Shown here in pieces: positions 49,101-59,073 of a stretch of 64,000 nucleotides of DNA. The DNA comes from Adiantum capillus-veneris (taxonomy: Eukaryota > Streptophyta > Polypodiopsida > Polypodiales > Pteridaceae): assembly GCA_014529385.2 (NCBI GenBank), contig CM043950.1, positions 64,870,935-64,934,934 of the forward strand, read 5' to 3'. The number at the start of each line of letters is the position of its first letter. Positions within the stretch are counted from its first letter, which is position 1. The notes beneath the pieces were generated by a model that did not search any database, had not been told where the DNA came from, and was given only the letters and a program-made list of their open reading frames with translations. A program made the translations under genes and the position numbers.

Positions 49101-49647
49101 ATACATACCCAAAATTACCTTTGGTGTAGTCTTGGAAATGTTGCTTGTGTGGTGTCGCATGGAATGAAGCCCCGGAATCTACTATCCAGGAATTAGACAC
49201 ATTGTCTAATGAGAGAATTAGAGCATCTTGCTCTACTTTACCTGCCACATTGGCCTCCGATGTTGGCTTGTTGTCTTGAGACTCTGTCTCCTTCTTCTTC
49301 TTGGACCAGCAATCCTTCTTGACGTGGCCCTTCTTTCCGCAGTTCCAACATTCAAGAACTGACTTTGTGCGTGACTTGCTTCGCCTTGAGCGATCACGAC
49401 CCTTTTGGTTTTTGAACCTCTCCTTAAGCCTTCCTCTTGTTTCCACTGATAGTGCAGCACTTGATGATTCTCCTATGATTCTCCTTCGCATTTCCTCGCT
49501 TAGGAGAACACCCACAACATCATCAAACTTAAGAGTATTTGTGCCAGAGATAGAATTACTTACAACCATCACAAGGCTGTCCCAACTATCCGGTAGAGAT
49601 GATAGTATAGGGAGAGCTTGCACTTCGTCATCGAAATTGATTTTCAC
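46168..49647 (-). CDS. Copia pol (gag C-terminus, protease, integrase, RT, RNase H)
   Basis: 1159 open codons, numbered from the first Met of the frame, which is not a true start because the reading frame enters from gag by a frameshift. CCHC knuckle C100-C103-H108-C113; protease DSGA 157-160; GAG-pre-integrase HYRLGH (~285); integrase with D347, N410 and E446; reverse transcriptase with YVDD 840-843; RNase H (YADAD, ~1010; SDSQ, ~1087; the KHIEVRYHFIR region near 1106). The integrase position equivalent to the second catalytic Asp of DD35E is Asn (codon AAC, 48418-48420), with spacing to E446 exactly 35. Other departures from consensus: TRPY for TRPD (960) and FPHDD for FLHGD (759). RT and protease motifs are intact. 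Confidence 0.92.
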   Translation of the reverse strand: MKINFDDEVQALPILSSLPDSWDSLVMVVSNSISGTNTLKFDDVVGVLLSEEMRRRIIGESSSAALSVETRGRLKERFKNQKGRDRSRRSKSRTKSVLECWNCGKKGHVKKDCWSKKKKETESQDNKPTSEANVAGKVEQDALILSLDNVSNSWIVDSGASFHATPHKQHFQDYTKGNFGYVYLGDDEACEIVGKGTVSVKTANGNEWKLKDVRHVPSLRKNLISTGQLDDEGHNIAFGNKRWKISKGSLVVSKGEKVGTLYLCTVSTQPSAYAATTEVDSAVWHYRLGHMSAKGMQILQTKKLLPGLKEVDLEFCEDCVYGKQKRAKFQKSGNERKNKKLELVHSDVWGPASTPSLGGSLYYVTFIDDATRKTWVYVVKNKSDVFSIFQRWKAFVENEIGTKVKCLRSNNGGEYCRQAFESFCASNGIRRQRTTPRTPQQNGILERMNRTIMERARIMRLHAGLPLELWAEAVSTSVYLINRSPSTALDGGVPEEAWTGKPVNYAFLKVFGCEAFMHIDRSLRSKLDAKSKKCFFIGYGEGDFGYHLWNPEDGKILRSRDVIFNEQNMYKDYLERKQTKETGDEYMELEDGEDSRTANGDNVQQRQPNEEPQPIPRRSTRASRPLERFVPSFNHLLISDSGEPESYEEAMQHESKEEWTKSMQVEMDSLHRNQTWELVELPKVKRALQNKWVYKLKEEEGGKKRYKSRLVVKGFSQKKGIDFNEIFSPVVKMNSIRLVLSLVAAHDLNLEQMDVNSAFPHDDLEEEIYMLQPKGYEVKGKEKMVCRLKKSLYGLKQASRQWYLKFDRWMLDHGLTRCNSDHCVYTENLGDGKFIILMLYVDDMLIASANMEDIKYLKEELSKSFSMKDLGVAKRILGMKISRDRTKKTIKLSQEDYIKKVLERFAMQNAKPVSTPLAGHFKLAKDMCPKTQEEIAYMSKVPYAAAVGSLMYAMVWTRPYIAHAVGVVSRFMDNLGKEHWQAVKWILRYLKGTTKNALYFGGIDIFLEGYADADMVGDKDTRRSTTCYVFTVGGTAVSWASKLQKVVSLSTTEAEYVAMTEASKKILWLHRFLEELGFKQDNRVLYSDSQSTIHLAKNSAFHSRTKHIEVRYHFIRTILEERQLKLGKVHTSENPADMFTKVVNKEKLSFCSSSIGIQG

Positions 49648-49682
49648 TGATCGAAGTTGACTTATGTTTGTGTTAAAGTCAT

Positions 49683-50042
49683 TTAGGTGTTCTTTGCCAT
49701 CTTTAGATTGAACAAGCGCTTCATAAGAAATACCTTATTGGATGCCGATGGTTTCTCGTAGAAGTCGTCAAGTGACTTCATCAAGTCCTCCGTGGTCTTC
49801 ATCTCCGAAACATTGAAGGCCACCGTTGACGCCAAGCTTAACCGGATTGTTCCCAATGCCTTTCGATCAAGGACAATCCATGCTTCATCTGCCATTGTTG
49901 CGGGCTTCTTCGCAAGACCGCCTAGTGGCAAATAGAGGTCCTTCTGGTAGAGATAGTCTTCAATCTGCATCTTCCAATGTTGGTAGTTTTTGCCATTGAA
50001 CTTATCAATCTTGAGCTTCCCTTCCTCCACCATAACTCCCAC
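49683..50042 (-). CDS. Copia gag, N-terminal part (frameshifted)
   Basis: Starts MGVMVEEGKLKIDKFNGKNY, then QHWKMQIEDYLYQKDLYLPL and LMKSLDDFYEKPSASNKVFL: a typical Copia gag capsid region (UBN2-like). The frame closes just after LFNLKMAKNT. In another frame the expected continuation (GKEHLNDFNTNISQLRS) leads straight into pol. The break near 49695-49700 is a small indel, so no gag-pol polyprotein can be made without frameshifting. Confidence 0.88.
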   Translation of the reverse strand: MGVMVEEGKLKIDKFNGKNYQHWKMQIEDYLYQKDLYLPLGGLAKKPATMADEAWIVLDRKALGTIRLSLASTVAFNVSEMKTTEDLMKSLDDFYEKPSASNKVFLMKRLFNLKMAKNT

Positions 50043-50090
50043 TCAATTCAAGGAATCCTTTCCTTGAGATAATTTAGCTACGAACAAACC

Positions 50091-50106
50091 TTGCTCTTAT
50101 ACCAGT
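50091..50106 (-). promoter_or_regulatory. Primer-binding site (initiator Met tRNA type)
   Basis: On minus, immediately inside the 5' LTR: ACTGGTATAAGAGCAA; differs by one base from the common plant TGGTATCAGAGC site. Confidence 0.75.
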
Positions 50107-50883
50107 TGTTAGGAAATAAGACGTAGCTAAATAGATAATTGAGTAGATTACTTAATGGAGAGAGACAGATTTATATACACGAGATTATAGAGTAGAGAGA
50201 GATAGAGAGAGAGAGAGAGAGTACACACGATATACGTGGTTCACTCAATGTGGGCTACGTCCACGGGAAAGCAGCCACTCAATGGCTTTAGTACTTCAAA
50301 ACAAAAAGTAGTTTACAAAGGGATTATACCCTTAATGGAACTCCCTCCTTGCTTCACTCTCACCACCTCACACTCACCTTGTTGCATCAACTTCACATTA
50401 TGAAATGTGTGTAGAAATGGCCTCCTTTTATAGGCCAAAAGGGCTGCCCTCTCTTATGAGAGACAGCCATGTGTAGCCGTCCTTGTGCGAATAAGTCCAA
50501 ATCGGACCCTCCAATCCGCCCATGTGTAGCCGCCCTTGAGAAGACAAGTCCGCTTTTGAATTTGGCCACCGGCCATTGACTTCCGACCACCGGCCACCGG
50601 CCATTGACTTCTGAACACCGGCCATCGGCCATTGACTACCGGCCACTGGCCAACCGACCGGTTGTTTTCCGACCACTTTCCGGCCGCCGTCCGGCCATAA
50701 TATTCCGGCGAAAAAGAATATTCCGGCCTTTAAAGTTGCCCCTGATTCTTGTCCGTGAAAATTTTGGTTTCCGGTGAGTGATTTTCCTTCACGCACGATG
50801 GCTTCTCCTCATAATGGGGGCCTTACAAATGTGCGCTTTTACCACAGAAAATTACAAGGGTAAATCAGGCTCCATACTTAACA
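50107..50883 (-). repeat. Copia 5' LTR (777 bp)
   Basis: Same ends as the 3' LTR; TATA box at 50421-50432 on minus is the likely promoter of the element. Confidence 0.93.
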
Positions 50884-50888
50884 TAGAC

Positions 50889-51290
50889 CTAGTTGATCCA
50901 CTCAACACTGTCACCATCACTTGTGCTACTAGCGATCAATTTACTGCACAGTTCATTGACAATCTCACTATAGGAGACTTTGTGCAAATTGAGAATGTGA
51001 CTCTGAAAAAAAAATATAAGTCAGATGGTTGCACATCTCCTTATGTACTTGTTTTGAACGCTTCCATGGTTGTAGGTAAGACAAAGACTTTTGAAGTCAA
51101 TCTTAGTTTCTACCCAGAGAGCAAAGTGCGCCAATTTTTGGATGAGGCACAATCCTTGCATGCACAGGGCACCCGTACGTATTTTGGAACTGTTGCTTTT
51201 GTCGTTATACAGGGCCATGCTAGCACTTCAAAAGCTGGTGTTTCCCAAGGTGATCTTGTTGTTGCAGGCAGATGGGCGTGCAGCTGAGGA
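50889..51290 (+). pseudogene. Unrecognised gene fragment right of Copia; possible OB-fold
   Basis: A frame entering from LTR sequence reads LDLVDPLNTVTITCATSDQF, TAQFIDNLTIGDFVQIENVT and YVLVLNASMVV, an alternation of strands around a GDFVQI turn that resembles single-strand-binding OB folds (RPA or POT1-like), though no family is certain. AG|GTAAG at 51076-51082 is a good donor. With the fragment ending at 45219 it may be one gene split by the Copia insertion. Confidence 0.35.
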
Positions 51291-51510
51291 TCGCACCACT
51301 GTGTACTATCGCCTTCTTTGCCTTTGTAATATTTTCCCTTTCTTACAATCACAATTTATCTTTGTGAATGCACAGAGAGAATTTATATTCTTAAACGCAA
51401 ACCCTCCCCACAAGAGAACAATGCTTCTCAAGAAAAAACATCTCGTGCAGCACATAGATTCGACTAGCACGAAAATCTTTTACGAAACAAGAATAGAAAA
51501 ATATTTTGCA

Positions 51511-53560
51511 CGTTGGAGAGGGGCAATAGGGAACACATCCGACACACAAAAACAAAGCCTCCCTATAGCTCAGGGTATTCACAACATCCCTAACCTCTCA
51601 AACAACACCTTCAAGTTGGCTATTTTGCACTAATAGATCCACCTTAGCACACAGAACAACTATCTCATACCTTGCAAAAACACCTTGTAGCACAAATGCA
51701 CCCACACTGCTCAACTCGCCCTTTCTAACTCACAAGAAATCCCATTATGCCCTCTTGGTAACACCCTTCAAGCTGCAGGCATACCCTCTGCAAGCACTAG
51801 CAAATACACAAAGAGTGAGAGAAAAGGAGGGAGATGGGGAGAAGAAACCCGAGAAATAGGGGCAAATGCTTAGTAGGATTGCATAGGGAGATAGTATAAC
51901 CCAGTATGCAGTTCCAATGGAAAGCTTACAATACACAGGCTTGTAAACATCCAATAACTCTCTCTGGCAAAAAAGCCCCCCAAAAATCACTTCTATTCCT
52001 TTTATAACGCTTGGCTAAGGCTAAAAAATTAAAAAAACAATGAGCTATCCAGCTCGTACAATCAACTGAGGCTTCTTTTAGAATTTTTTGCATTGCCACC
52101 AATTGGCACTTTTGATTTTTTTGGCAACTGCATGGTGCACACCTCTTGACTCGTTGTCCGCTCAATTTGTCCAACTTTGCACTTAGACTTTCATTGTTGG
52201 TACTTTGGACTCCTCTCGGATTGGTTCTCTCTCTTCCCTTGCTTGATTGTTGTGGCGGGCGGGATAGGCCCCTTGAAGCGTGAGGGCTCGTGCTCTCTCT
52301 CCCCATTCACCTTGCTTCACCACTGGCCGGATAGGCCGCTTTAGAAAGTCCCCAAACTATCTCTCTCACTGGATCTTTTCACTATTGCGGGACCCTCCCC
52401 TTGGCAATAATGACATCGCTATTGGGGGGGCGCTTAACCCCTTGGCCTCAAAAATTTGGTGGGCGGGCTGTCAAGGCCGTGGGAATAGCCCTAAGTGATC
52501 AACTGCCATGTCATCATTGATCATCACTTGCACACGCCTACAAGCACCATTAGACACGGCCAATGCGCCACCTGCGTGGCCAAAACCTACGGGCTTCCAC
52601 CCGTGAGTGGCACCTGTGCCGTCACGGGCCGCCATCGCCAGGGCACCAAGGAGCTCTCCCTCGTCACCACACGATTTACAAAAGACTCAGGGCTTGGGTT
52701 ATGTACCCTCATTCTCTGTTTCCAACTCACGCATGTGGGATTAGTCCCCCCTCCCACGTGGCAATCACGGGCTCATCAAGCCTCCAAGGCCCTTGTAGAA
52801 ATTTTAAAACGAGACTCCATGCTTAGTTTTTTTTGGCCCTCCTTCCCCAAGCTCCCATGCCCTGCTCCAATGTTGGACTGCCAAACCGTAAATCCCAGCC
52901 GCAAACTCACTTGTCTAACTCCGAATTTTCCTAACCTTGCCGCACTTCACCACTCCCCCGAGCCCTCGAACCGAGGCCACAAAAACCGATCAAATCATCT
53001 CCAATCAATCTCGAACAAGTGCACCCAATCTTCGGGCTTCTATATCTTTCTACTCCACGCTCCGTTTGACGTGCAGTCAACTCCTAATAGCTCCGTATGA
53101 TGCATACCCTACTCTAGAACTTTCTCAAGGCTCAAAAGACACCAGATGGCACACCTCTCCATGTGGTTAGGTGGGCACCAACCTATCCCCCCGACAAAAC
53201 TTCAGTTGGCCATAACTTGGAATTCGTAGCTCCGATCTGCAATCTGAAAAGATGGTTAGGCTCCATAAATAGAGCATTACATAACTATACCATGACTTCC
53301 ACTTGGACCACCTGTCCCCAACTGCCCTGTCCGATAAGAATCTGCAACATACTGAACCTTCAAACTTCCATAACTTGGGCTCCGTAGCTCAGTTTGATGA
53401 GCCGTCTAGACCTTCTCCTTCAACGCTTCAAGATCTACATTCTTGGATCCCAAAAGGTGTACCTTTCACCTCCTTCACCTGTTACCCAAATTAACCCTTT
53501 TTGGAACCTTTCTTGGCCTATAAGTCGCATCAGTCATACACCTCTGCTACTACCTGTCAG
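51511..53560 (-). repeat. LTR-like repeat copy 4 (reverse)
   Basis: Left end CGTTGGAGAGGGG matches TGTTGGAAAGGGG at 216. Minus-strand landmarks: AGCTATAGGGAGGC (~51570), TATA box GTTATAAAAGG (51997-52007), and the conserved GATGAGCCGTCTAGACC block (53396-53412 on plus). The long plus frame 52495-53100 has no domain and is a by-product of C-rich LTR sequence. Confidence 0.5.
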
Positions 53561-53689
53561 CCCATGATCCTCCTATCTACTTGAGCCTTTTGCCATGCTT
53601 TGCTAGCGTGCACATATCTATCTATGCCATCTTCTATGGTCGACACACTTTGACTATACCAATGTCCTGCCCAGTTCAATGTTATATCA

Positions 53690-55449
53690 TTGGGAGAGTT
53701 TGCCTCCACATACACTACAACAAGCAACACATACAAAAAACATACCAAACCTAAAATTATATGATATGTCAAATATAATGCCACAAAGAACCCATATAAT
53801 CATTATAGAGAACATTCTCTTTTGTGTATACCATGGATAAATAATGAAAATCAACATCTAACAAATGGACTCACATGGAAAGATGTATACAATCAAAATA
53901 AACCTATCATTGATACAAATGAATCTACATACAACAAAGACACAACATTGAAAGACAACCTTGACACCAACTCATTAGGCACCAGTTCACCTTCGACATT
54001 TACGACACTATCTGATATTTGCTCCCATATTCATGTTGCCAACTGCATACACACACTATACCAGCCATAAAAATGGTGTTTCAACCAAACGCTATTTATT
54101 ACAAGAGCATTTTACTAATTAATGCCCAGCAAAGGCTAATATTTGATGATATTATGTTGAAAAAACATATATTTCCCATAGACGAAATCGGCATTTTCCT
54201 TATTACAAGCACATGAAAATGCAAAACTTTCACCCTTCTTTTGATTGTCCAAGGGCCTCTACACTTCTATAACCACAGATCACATTCCATTCTAACAACA
54301 ACAAAAGCTTTGCTAATGGCATACACGGGCAAGGCTTCTTTTAACATTGGCGGAACCACTATCGACTCGGCCCTCCACCTGCCGCTACTCACATCATCTA
54401 ACACTTCCCTATCACCTGAGAGGCTAATTGAGATACGGCTACTTTATCGAGACTTGCAATTAGTTATTTTCGATGAAGTATACTTCATTGGAACCGACAT
54501 CTTCATTATTGCATCTCTCGTCTGCGCGCAATTAAAAACAACTACGACCTGCCATTCGGTGGTGTTGATGTCATCTTGTGCGGCGATATTTGCCAAGTTA
54601 GTCTAGTATATGACTCTTGGATTTTTTTTAGAAAACCTCAATTACTCGAAGCTATCTCACCCTCTTTTTGGCATGACCGCATACAGTGCTATGAGTTAGC
54701 AATCACCATGAGACAAATAAATAAGACATTCATCGCCATACTCAATAGGATACACATTTCAAAACACACCCACAAAGACATTTTGTTCGTGAATATGCAT
54801 TACACGTGCACAGTACCTCATCCAGCCATGGTATCCCACCTTTACTATGCAAACAAAGATAAAGACCTTCACAACCAACATATTTTCAACACTACCATAG
54901 GGATACCAATATTTACTGACGCACAAGAACAAGGGCAAAACCTTGCAGCAAAACTATTCAAATACCAGTAGATCCAAAGGTGACAGCAGGTCTTCACGAA
55001 AAAACTTCACTTAAAACTAGGCCTAATTGTGGAAATTTGTGCTAGAAATATTGACATTCTAGATGGCCTACTCAATGGAGCCGACAATATATATAAAGCA
55101 ATAACAGACAACTCCACAACACAAGCCATCTGGATTCACTTTCAAACCACTAAAGTAGGCCAAAAAACTAGATGTGAAAACCAACAAACTATACCATACA
55201 TCAATAGATAAACAATAGAAACCAATCCAACAAATAGCACGTGAGTTTCAAATAGGAAAGAGCTTCCTAGACATTACTAGAACACAATTCCCAATTCAAC
55301 TTGCAGACGTTAGAACCATAGACCGTGCACAGGACTTGATAGTAGACACCTTGGCTTTTGATCCAACCAACATTCAAAGTCATGGTCTTGTGTATACTAT
55401 CCTCTCACGCATAAGAGATCACAATCACCTTTACCTCCTGAAAAATTAA
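53690..55449 (+). pseudogene. PIF1-like Helitron helicase (frameshifted)
   Basis: In order on plus: PKII-stop-YVKYNA and NPYNHYREHSLLCIPWINNE (53750-53850; family pattern IRYVxYN..NPENYYREQLLLFxPWRNEE), INAQQRLIFDDIM (~54120), a ruined Walker A (IDEIG...KCKTF, ~54180-54230, with an extra ~18 bases and a stop), TGKASFNIGGTTIDSALHLP (~54330), Walker B QLVIFDEV (~54460), PFGGVDVILCGDICQ (54553-54597, after a frameshift at ~54515), ELAITMRQINKTF (~54700), LKLGLIVEICARNIDILDGL (~55015) and TQFPIQLADV...SRIRDHNHLYLL (55280-55440). Such helicases unwind Helitron DNA in rolling-circle transposition. TGA at 53762-53764 is one of several stops. Confidence 0.75.
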
Positions 55450-55547
55450 CTTCCACCCATATCAAAGTAGACCAAACAATTCTAGATGAGCTGCATTGAC
55501 TCAAAACACACGCCACTTGACAACCTTCACATCTTGACCTCCGCTCT

Positions 55548-56160
55548 TTGCCCGACAATCACTTGATAATACAATCTCTTAACATTGTGTCCCTTAAGAA
55601 ACACTACAACAACCTTATTCCTGATGATAACTTAATGGCTTCCCACATTCTTTGTCTCCAAGAAACAAAGCTACAACATGCTAACACAGTCGAAATGCAC
55701 GGTTACAAACACACTCAAACAATTGGCCCCATGGGAGTGTCCCTCTTCACATTTAAAAAAACATACATCTACAACACCACAACATCATTTCCATGAATGA
55801 GATCAAATGCATTACAACATTCCTCAATACACCACATGGTCCACCAATAACCCTGAGAACATTGTACCGTAGACCCTCTAGTCCAATTCTCTTGCTCCTG
55901 CAAACATTGACCACACTACTCTCTCCTCACCACCAGCACACCCCTACCATTTTACTCGGTGACTTCAACATCAATGCTAACCACACAACCCCTGAATACC
56001 TTGCTATTTATAACCTTCTCTGCACACACAACATGACATAGCATATAACCCACAACACAACAATCTACAATTCAATTTTGGACTACAAATTCCTTGACTG
56101 GCATAACAACAAGCACTAACTTATCATGTTGGTCAGACCACTCCACTATTTACTTGCTGC
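55548..56160 (+). pseudogene. AP-endonuclease-like (EEP) domain of Helentron
   Basis: QSLNIVSLKKHYNNL (55575) with the first-strand Asn, ILCLQETKL (55648) with the catalytic Glu, ILLGDFNIN (~55950) with the Asp/Asn pair, and WSDHSTIY (~56130) with the terminal Asp-His; these are the conserved EEP motifs. A stop after 55796 and a frameshift before the SDH motif break it. No reverse transcriptase follows, so it is not a LINE endonuclease; its position directly behind the helicase fits a Helentron C-terminal endonuclease. Confidence 0.7.
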
Positions 56161-56267
56161 TTTTATTGAACTACGAAAACACATTCCAATGCCCCCCATG
56201 TCATGCTTCCTGACAATGCCTTCAAGAATCCTTTCATTAGCAGACCCCCCATGATAACTCACCTTGT

Positions 56268-56330
56268 TTTTTTCCAAACTCACAAATTGTGAGTGATAAA
56301 TTTATTATAAACCAAAAAAGTTACATAGTA
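56268..56330 (-). repeat. LINE-type 3' end, reverse
   Basis: On minus: TTTATCACTCACAATTTGTG plus AGTTTGGAAAAAAA, the same 3' palindrome and A tail as at 30909 and 60344. Confidence 0.45.
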
Positions 56331-57075
56331 AGCCACTTAGAGTTAAGGATATTGCCAAGGGCATTTACCAAATGTTAATTCATGAGGCTGATTAGTTTGT
56401 CCATTTAAGCAAGCAGTAAAAGAAGCAATGGTCGGTTGATGGGTAGAGGTCACGAAGTACATCTAGAGTCCACAATGGTCTCACTTTATGAAGATATTTT
56501 TGTAGAAAGTGTTTTGGGCTTCAAGATTCAAGCGCGTGGTATCAGACCCGGTAGATGTTTAGGGTGCAAATTGTCTAGCGAAGACCTAAGCCACCTCTTC
56601 ATGGAATCCCCAACTATTAGAGGCCTTGCAAAAAAGATGTGCAAATGGATACAAAGGACGTGGAAGATAGGATTTTTCAAGAGCGATTTGTGCCTTGGTG
56701 GCAAACAGTTTCAAAGTTTTGCACTGTGAATGTGTACTCAAATTGTTAGATATTGTTTCTTAAGTAATATTTGGAAGGCCAGGATCTATTGTATCTTCAA
56801 TAATGACCTCTTTTGGGCTAGCTTCTTGGAGATTTTTCAAGAAATCAAGGAAATAATATACAGGGTAAGTAAAAAGCATAGCTCAGATGATTGGCTTAGG
56901 ACAACCCTCACCATCTGGTCGAGCCTTGCGCAATAATAAGCTACTAGATACTTGTAACTAAGTTCGGTTGTAACGCTCTATCCCTCAAGGCTCATCCTAA
57001 GATTGAGGCTTATCTCTTGGTGACTTTATAATACAATCACTCACAATTGTGAGTTTTGCAAAAAAAGAAAAGAAA
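56331..57075 (+). mobile_element. 5'-truncated LINE fragment 2
   Basis: Encodes CLGCKLSSEDLSHLFMESPT (zf-RVT with the last Cys lost), then GLAKKMCKWIQRTWKIGFFK and KKHSSDDWLRTT, parallel to 41040-41420. A stop at 56727-56729 interrupts it. It ends with CACTCACAATTGTGAGTTTT and an A-rich tail. Confidence 0.7.
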
Positions 57076-57398
57076 AGGATTATTGCCTCATGGGACATTA
57101 TCAAAACTTTGGATGCGCGTGCAAGTGACACTTCTATCTCTCCAACCTTTATTTAGTCTCTCCGTGTTCCTTTTTTGCCTTCAATAGCGTATAAATAAGT
57201 GTCAAACTCTTGAATGCAATTGTGGAGCATTGCATAAATCTTAGCATACTTTTCACATGGAAAAATTTAAGATGGCATACACAAGGCGATACAATGGGGG
57301 CTGGCTTAAGACACAAGTTGTGCGTGAGATCTTTTGTACATTGTTGTGTTGAGTTATTACAACATCTCCACTCATAATTGTAAGTCTGGTACATGAGC

Positions 57399-57441
<43 letters not shown>

Positions 57442-58722
57442 CACATCGGCCAATAAGTGCATTTTTATGTGTGTGTGTGTCAGAGAGAGAGAGAGAGAAC
57501 AAATTGATGAGGCTTACATACCACTACCACCCATCAGTAAGTTTTGAATGTGTCCGTGAAGCAACCTATGTGTCAATGTGGATGTGTGTGTGTGTGTGTG
57601 TGTGTGTGAGTGAGAGAGAGAGAGAGAGAGAGGAGAGAGCACGGCTTTATGGCACCATGTGCATGTGTGTATGTGTACGTGTGTGTAGCTGTTTTTACTT
57701 ATATAATAAGACATAAATGAATTTTTACGTTCAAAAGACAACTATCTTTAGAAAAAATGACAACGATTAGTGCAAAAACAATTGTCTTAGAATTATCTTT
57801 GTACATGGCTATAAGAATGAGGTCTCATTCTAGTATACAATAATAATAACCCATCAAAGAAGTAATTCCCAAGTAGAAGCAGCAAGTGAAGTCACGGACA
57901 ATCATTTGATTCAAGCAAAAAAAATCCAAGAAATGATAGAGTCCTCATCTACATCCATTCAATCAAGGCAACATATACGCTAGCTTTGAATGCATTTTAC
58001 AGGTGTTATTGGAGTATATCAGTTGCTATCCATGTTCAACTTACTGATGTAATTCAATTTCAGTAAAGTATAAGATGTGTGTATTTTTTATATCAATTTG
58101 TGAAAAAATACAAAATCTCTTAGATTTATGGAAGTAATTCTATGTAAGGTTCCTATATAGACCCATTTTTTAGACCTTAAATAGATTAAAATATAAGTAT
58201 CAATTTGATCAGAAGGCCACAACCCCTTTTTATCATAGTGTCTCAGAAACATCCCCTCAAGCCTTCTTAAAAAATACCTAAAATGTTTTTGTAAGTTATT
58301 TACTTAATGTTTAGACAAAGAACTTCAATTAAGCTGTTTTCATAATATCATCTTTCTCCATAAAATCACGGTAATCTCATTTTCAAACTCAATCCTCAAA
58401 TCCCTTGGTTTGGTCTAGGTATCAAATTCCAACCCAACATTTCACGTCAAAACAAACTACTAGGATCTAATTGAATATGCAATATGCTACAACATCGTTA
58501 TACTAGCCAGTGACATGTTTATACCTACAATAGGATATGGTTTGCTCAACCATGCTGTCATGATACAAAACCTGCAAAAAAGCAACTATTGATCATGAGT
58601 TGTCTCCTAGATTGGAGATGGTCTCCTAGATTGGAGATGGTCCTCTGGATTGGGGATGATGGTCAACCTAGATTGGCGTAGCTATTTTCTATTTTCATAG
58701 TCCAAACCCCAAAGGGGAGGAT
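57076..58722. other. Intergenic; microsatellites and dispersed repeat, no gene
   Basis: 57180-57260 is the reverse of the 49-bp repeat unit at 17161; GA arrays 57403-57438 and 57609-57632, GT array 57586-57608; a 22-bp repeat of GATTGGAGATGGTCTCCTA (58609-58655). No coding signal in 57.7-58.7 kb. Confidence 0.5.
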
Positions 58723-58985
58723 TGTTGGGAATTGTGCACACAACCTCCTTCTTCACAACAAAACTCCACTTTTACTTAACTCCACTTTCATCTCAATTAA
58801 AATGTGGGATATTTATAAAATATATACATTAAACCAACACATAAACAATTCTATACCAAGTTGCCAAATGAAATAATTTGAACCGGCTTGAGAACCTTCT
58901 TGCCCAAACTTGAGGCGGACATTTTTCATTTTGAACCTATCTTTTCTCTAGCACCCTGTCCCCCCCTCATCTCCCACTCTCAGAC

Positions 58986-59046
<61 letters not shown>

Positions 59047-59070
59047 GTCTAATCCTTCTTCTCTCTCCTT
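58723..59070 (+). repeat. LTR fragment preceded by polypurine tract
   Basis: AAAGGGGAGGAT (58711-58722) directly precedes TGTTGGGAATTGTGCACAC, a classic PPT/3'-LTR junction. A TTTATAAAATATA box lies at ~58811. CT array 58985-59043. The other LTR is not in view. Confidence 0.5.
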
Positions 59071-59073
59071 CCC

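Larger units (their letters stand above)
45288..50883 (-). mobile_element. Complete Ty1/Copia LTR retrotransposon (5596 bp)
   Basis: Two LTRs (45288-46107 and 50107-50883), both TG...CA, are flanked by identical TAGAC (45283-45287 and 50884-50888), the 5-bp target duplication. The order protease-integrase-reverse transcriptase-RNase H on minus defines Copia. A PBS (ACTGGTATAAGAGC) follows the 5' LTR and a purine tract (AGTGGGAGAT) precedes the 3' LTR. The LTRs are very similar apart from about two dozen substitutions and a ~35-bp length difference, so insertion is fairly recent. A frameshift between gag and pol and a lost integrase aspartate suggest it is inactive. Confidence 0.95.
53640..56160 (+). 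mobile_element. Decayed Helentron-type (Helitron2) helicase-endonuclease region
   Basis: A pre-helicase segment, a PIF1-like helicase and an apurinic-endonuclease-like (EEP) domain follow each other in one orientation with only ~130 bp between helicase and endonuclease, the Hel-EN order that defines Helentrons. Several stops and frameshifts show it is dead. The HUH Rep domain expected upstream is not visible; LTR copy 4 abuts at ~53560. Element ends were not identified. Confidence 0.65.

Noticed and set aside
51926-52306. 126-codon minus frame
   Set aside because: Inside LTR-like repeat copy 4, not conserved between copies.
52495-53100. 201-codon plus-strand frame
   Set aside because: Lies in the reverse LTR-like repeat; no domain, no homologous frame conserved in the other copies.
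53640-56160. Helentron remnant as the driver of the small Helitrons
   Set aside because: The small elements have TC...CTRR ends and A|T targets of canonical Helitrons; Helentrons have different ends, and this copy is dead.
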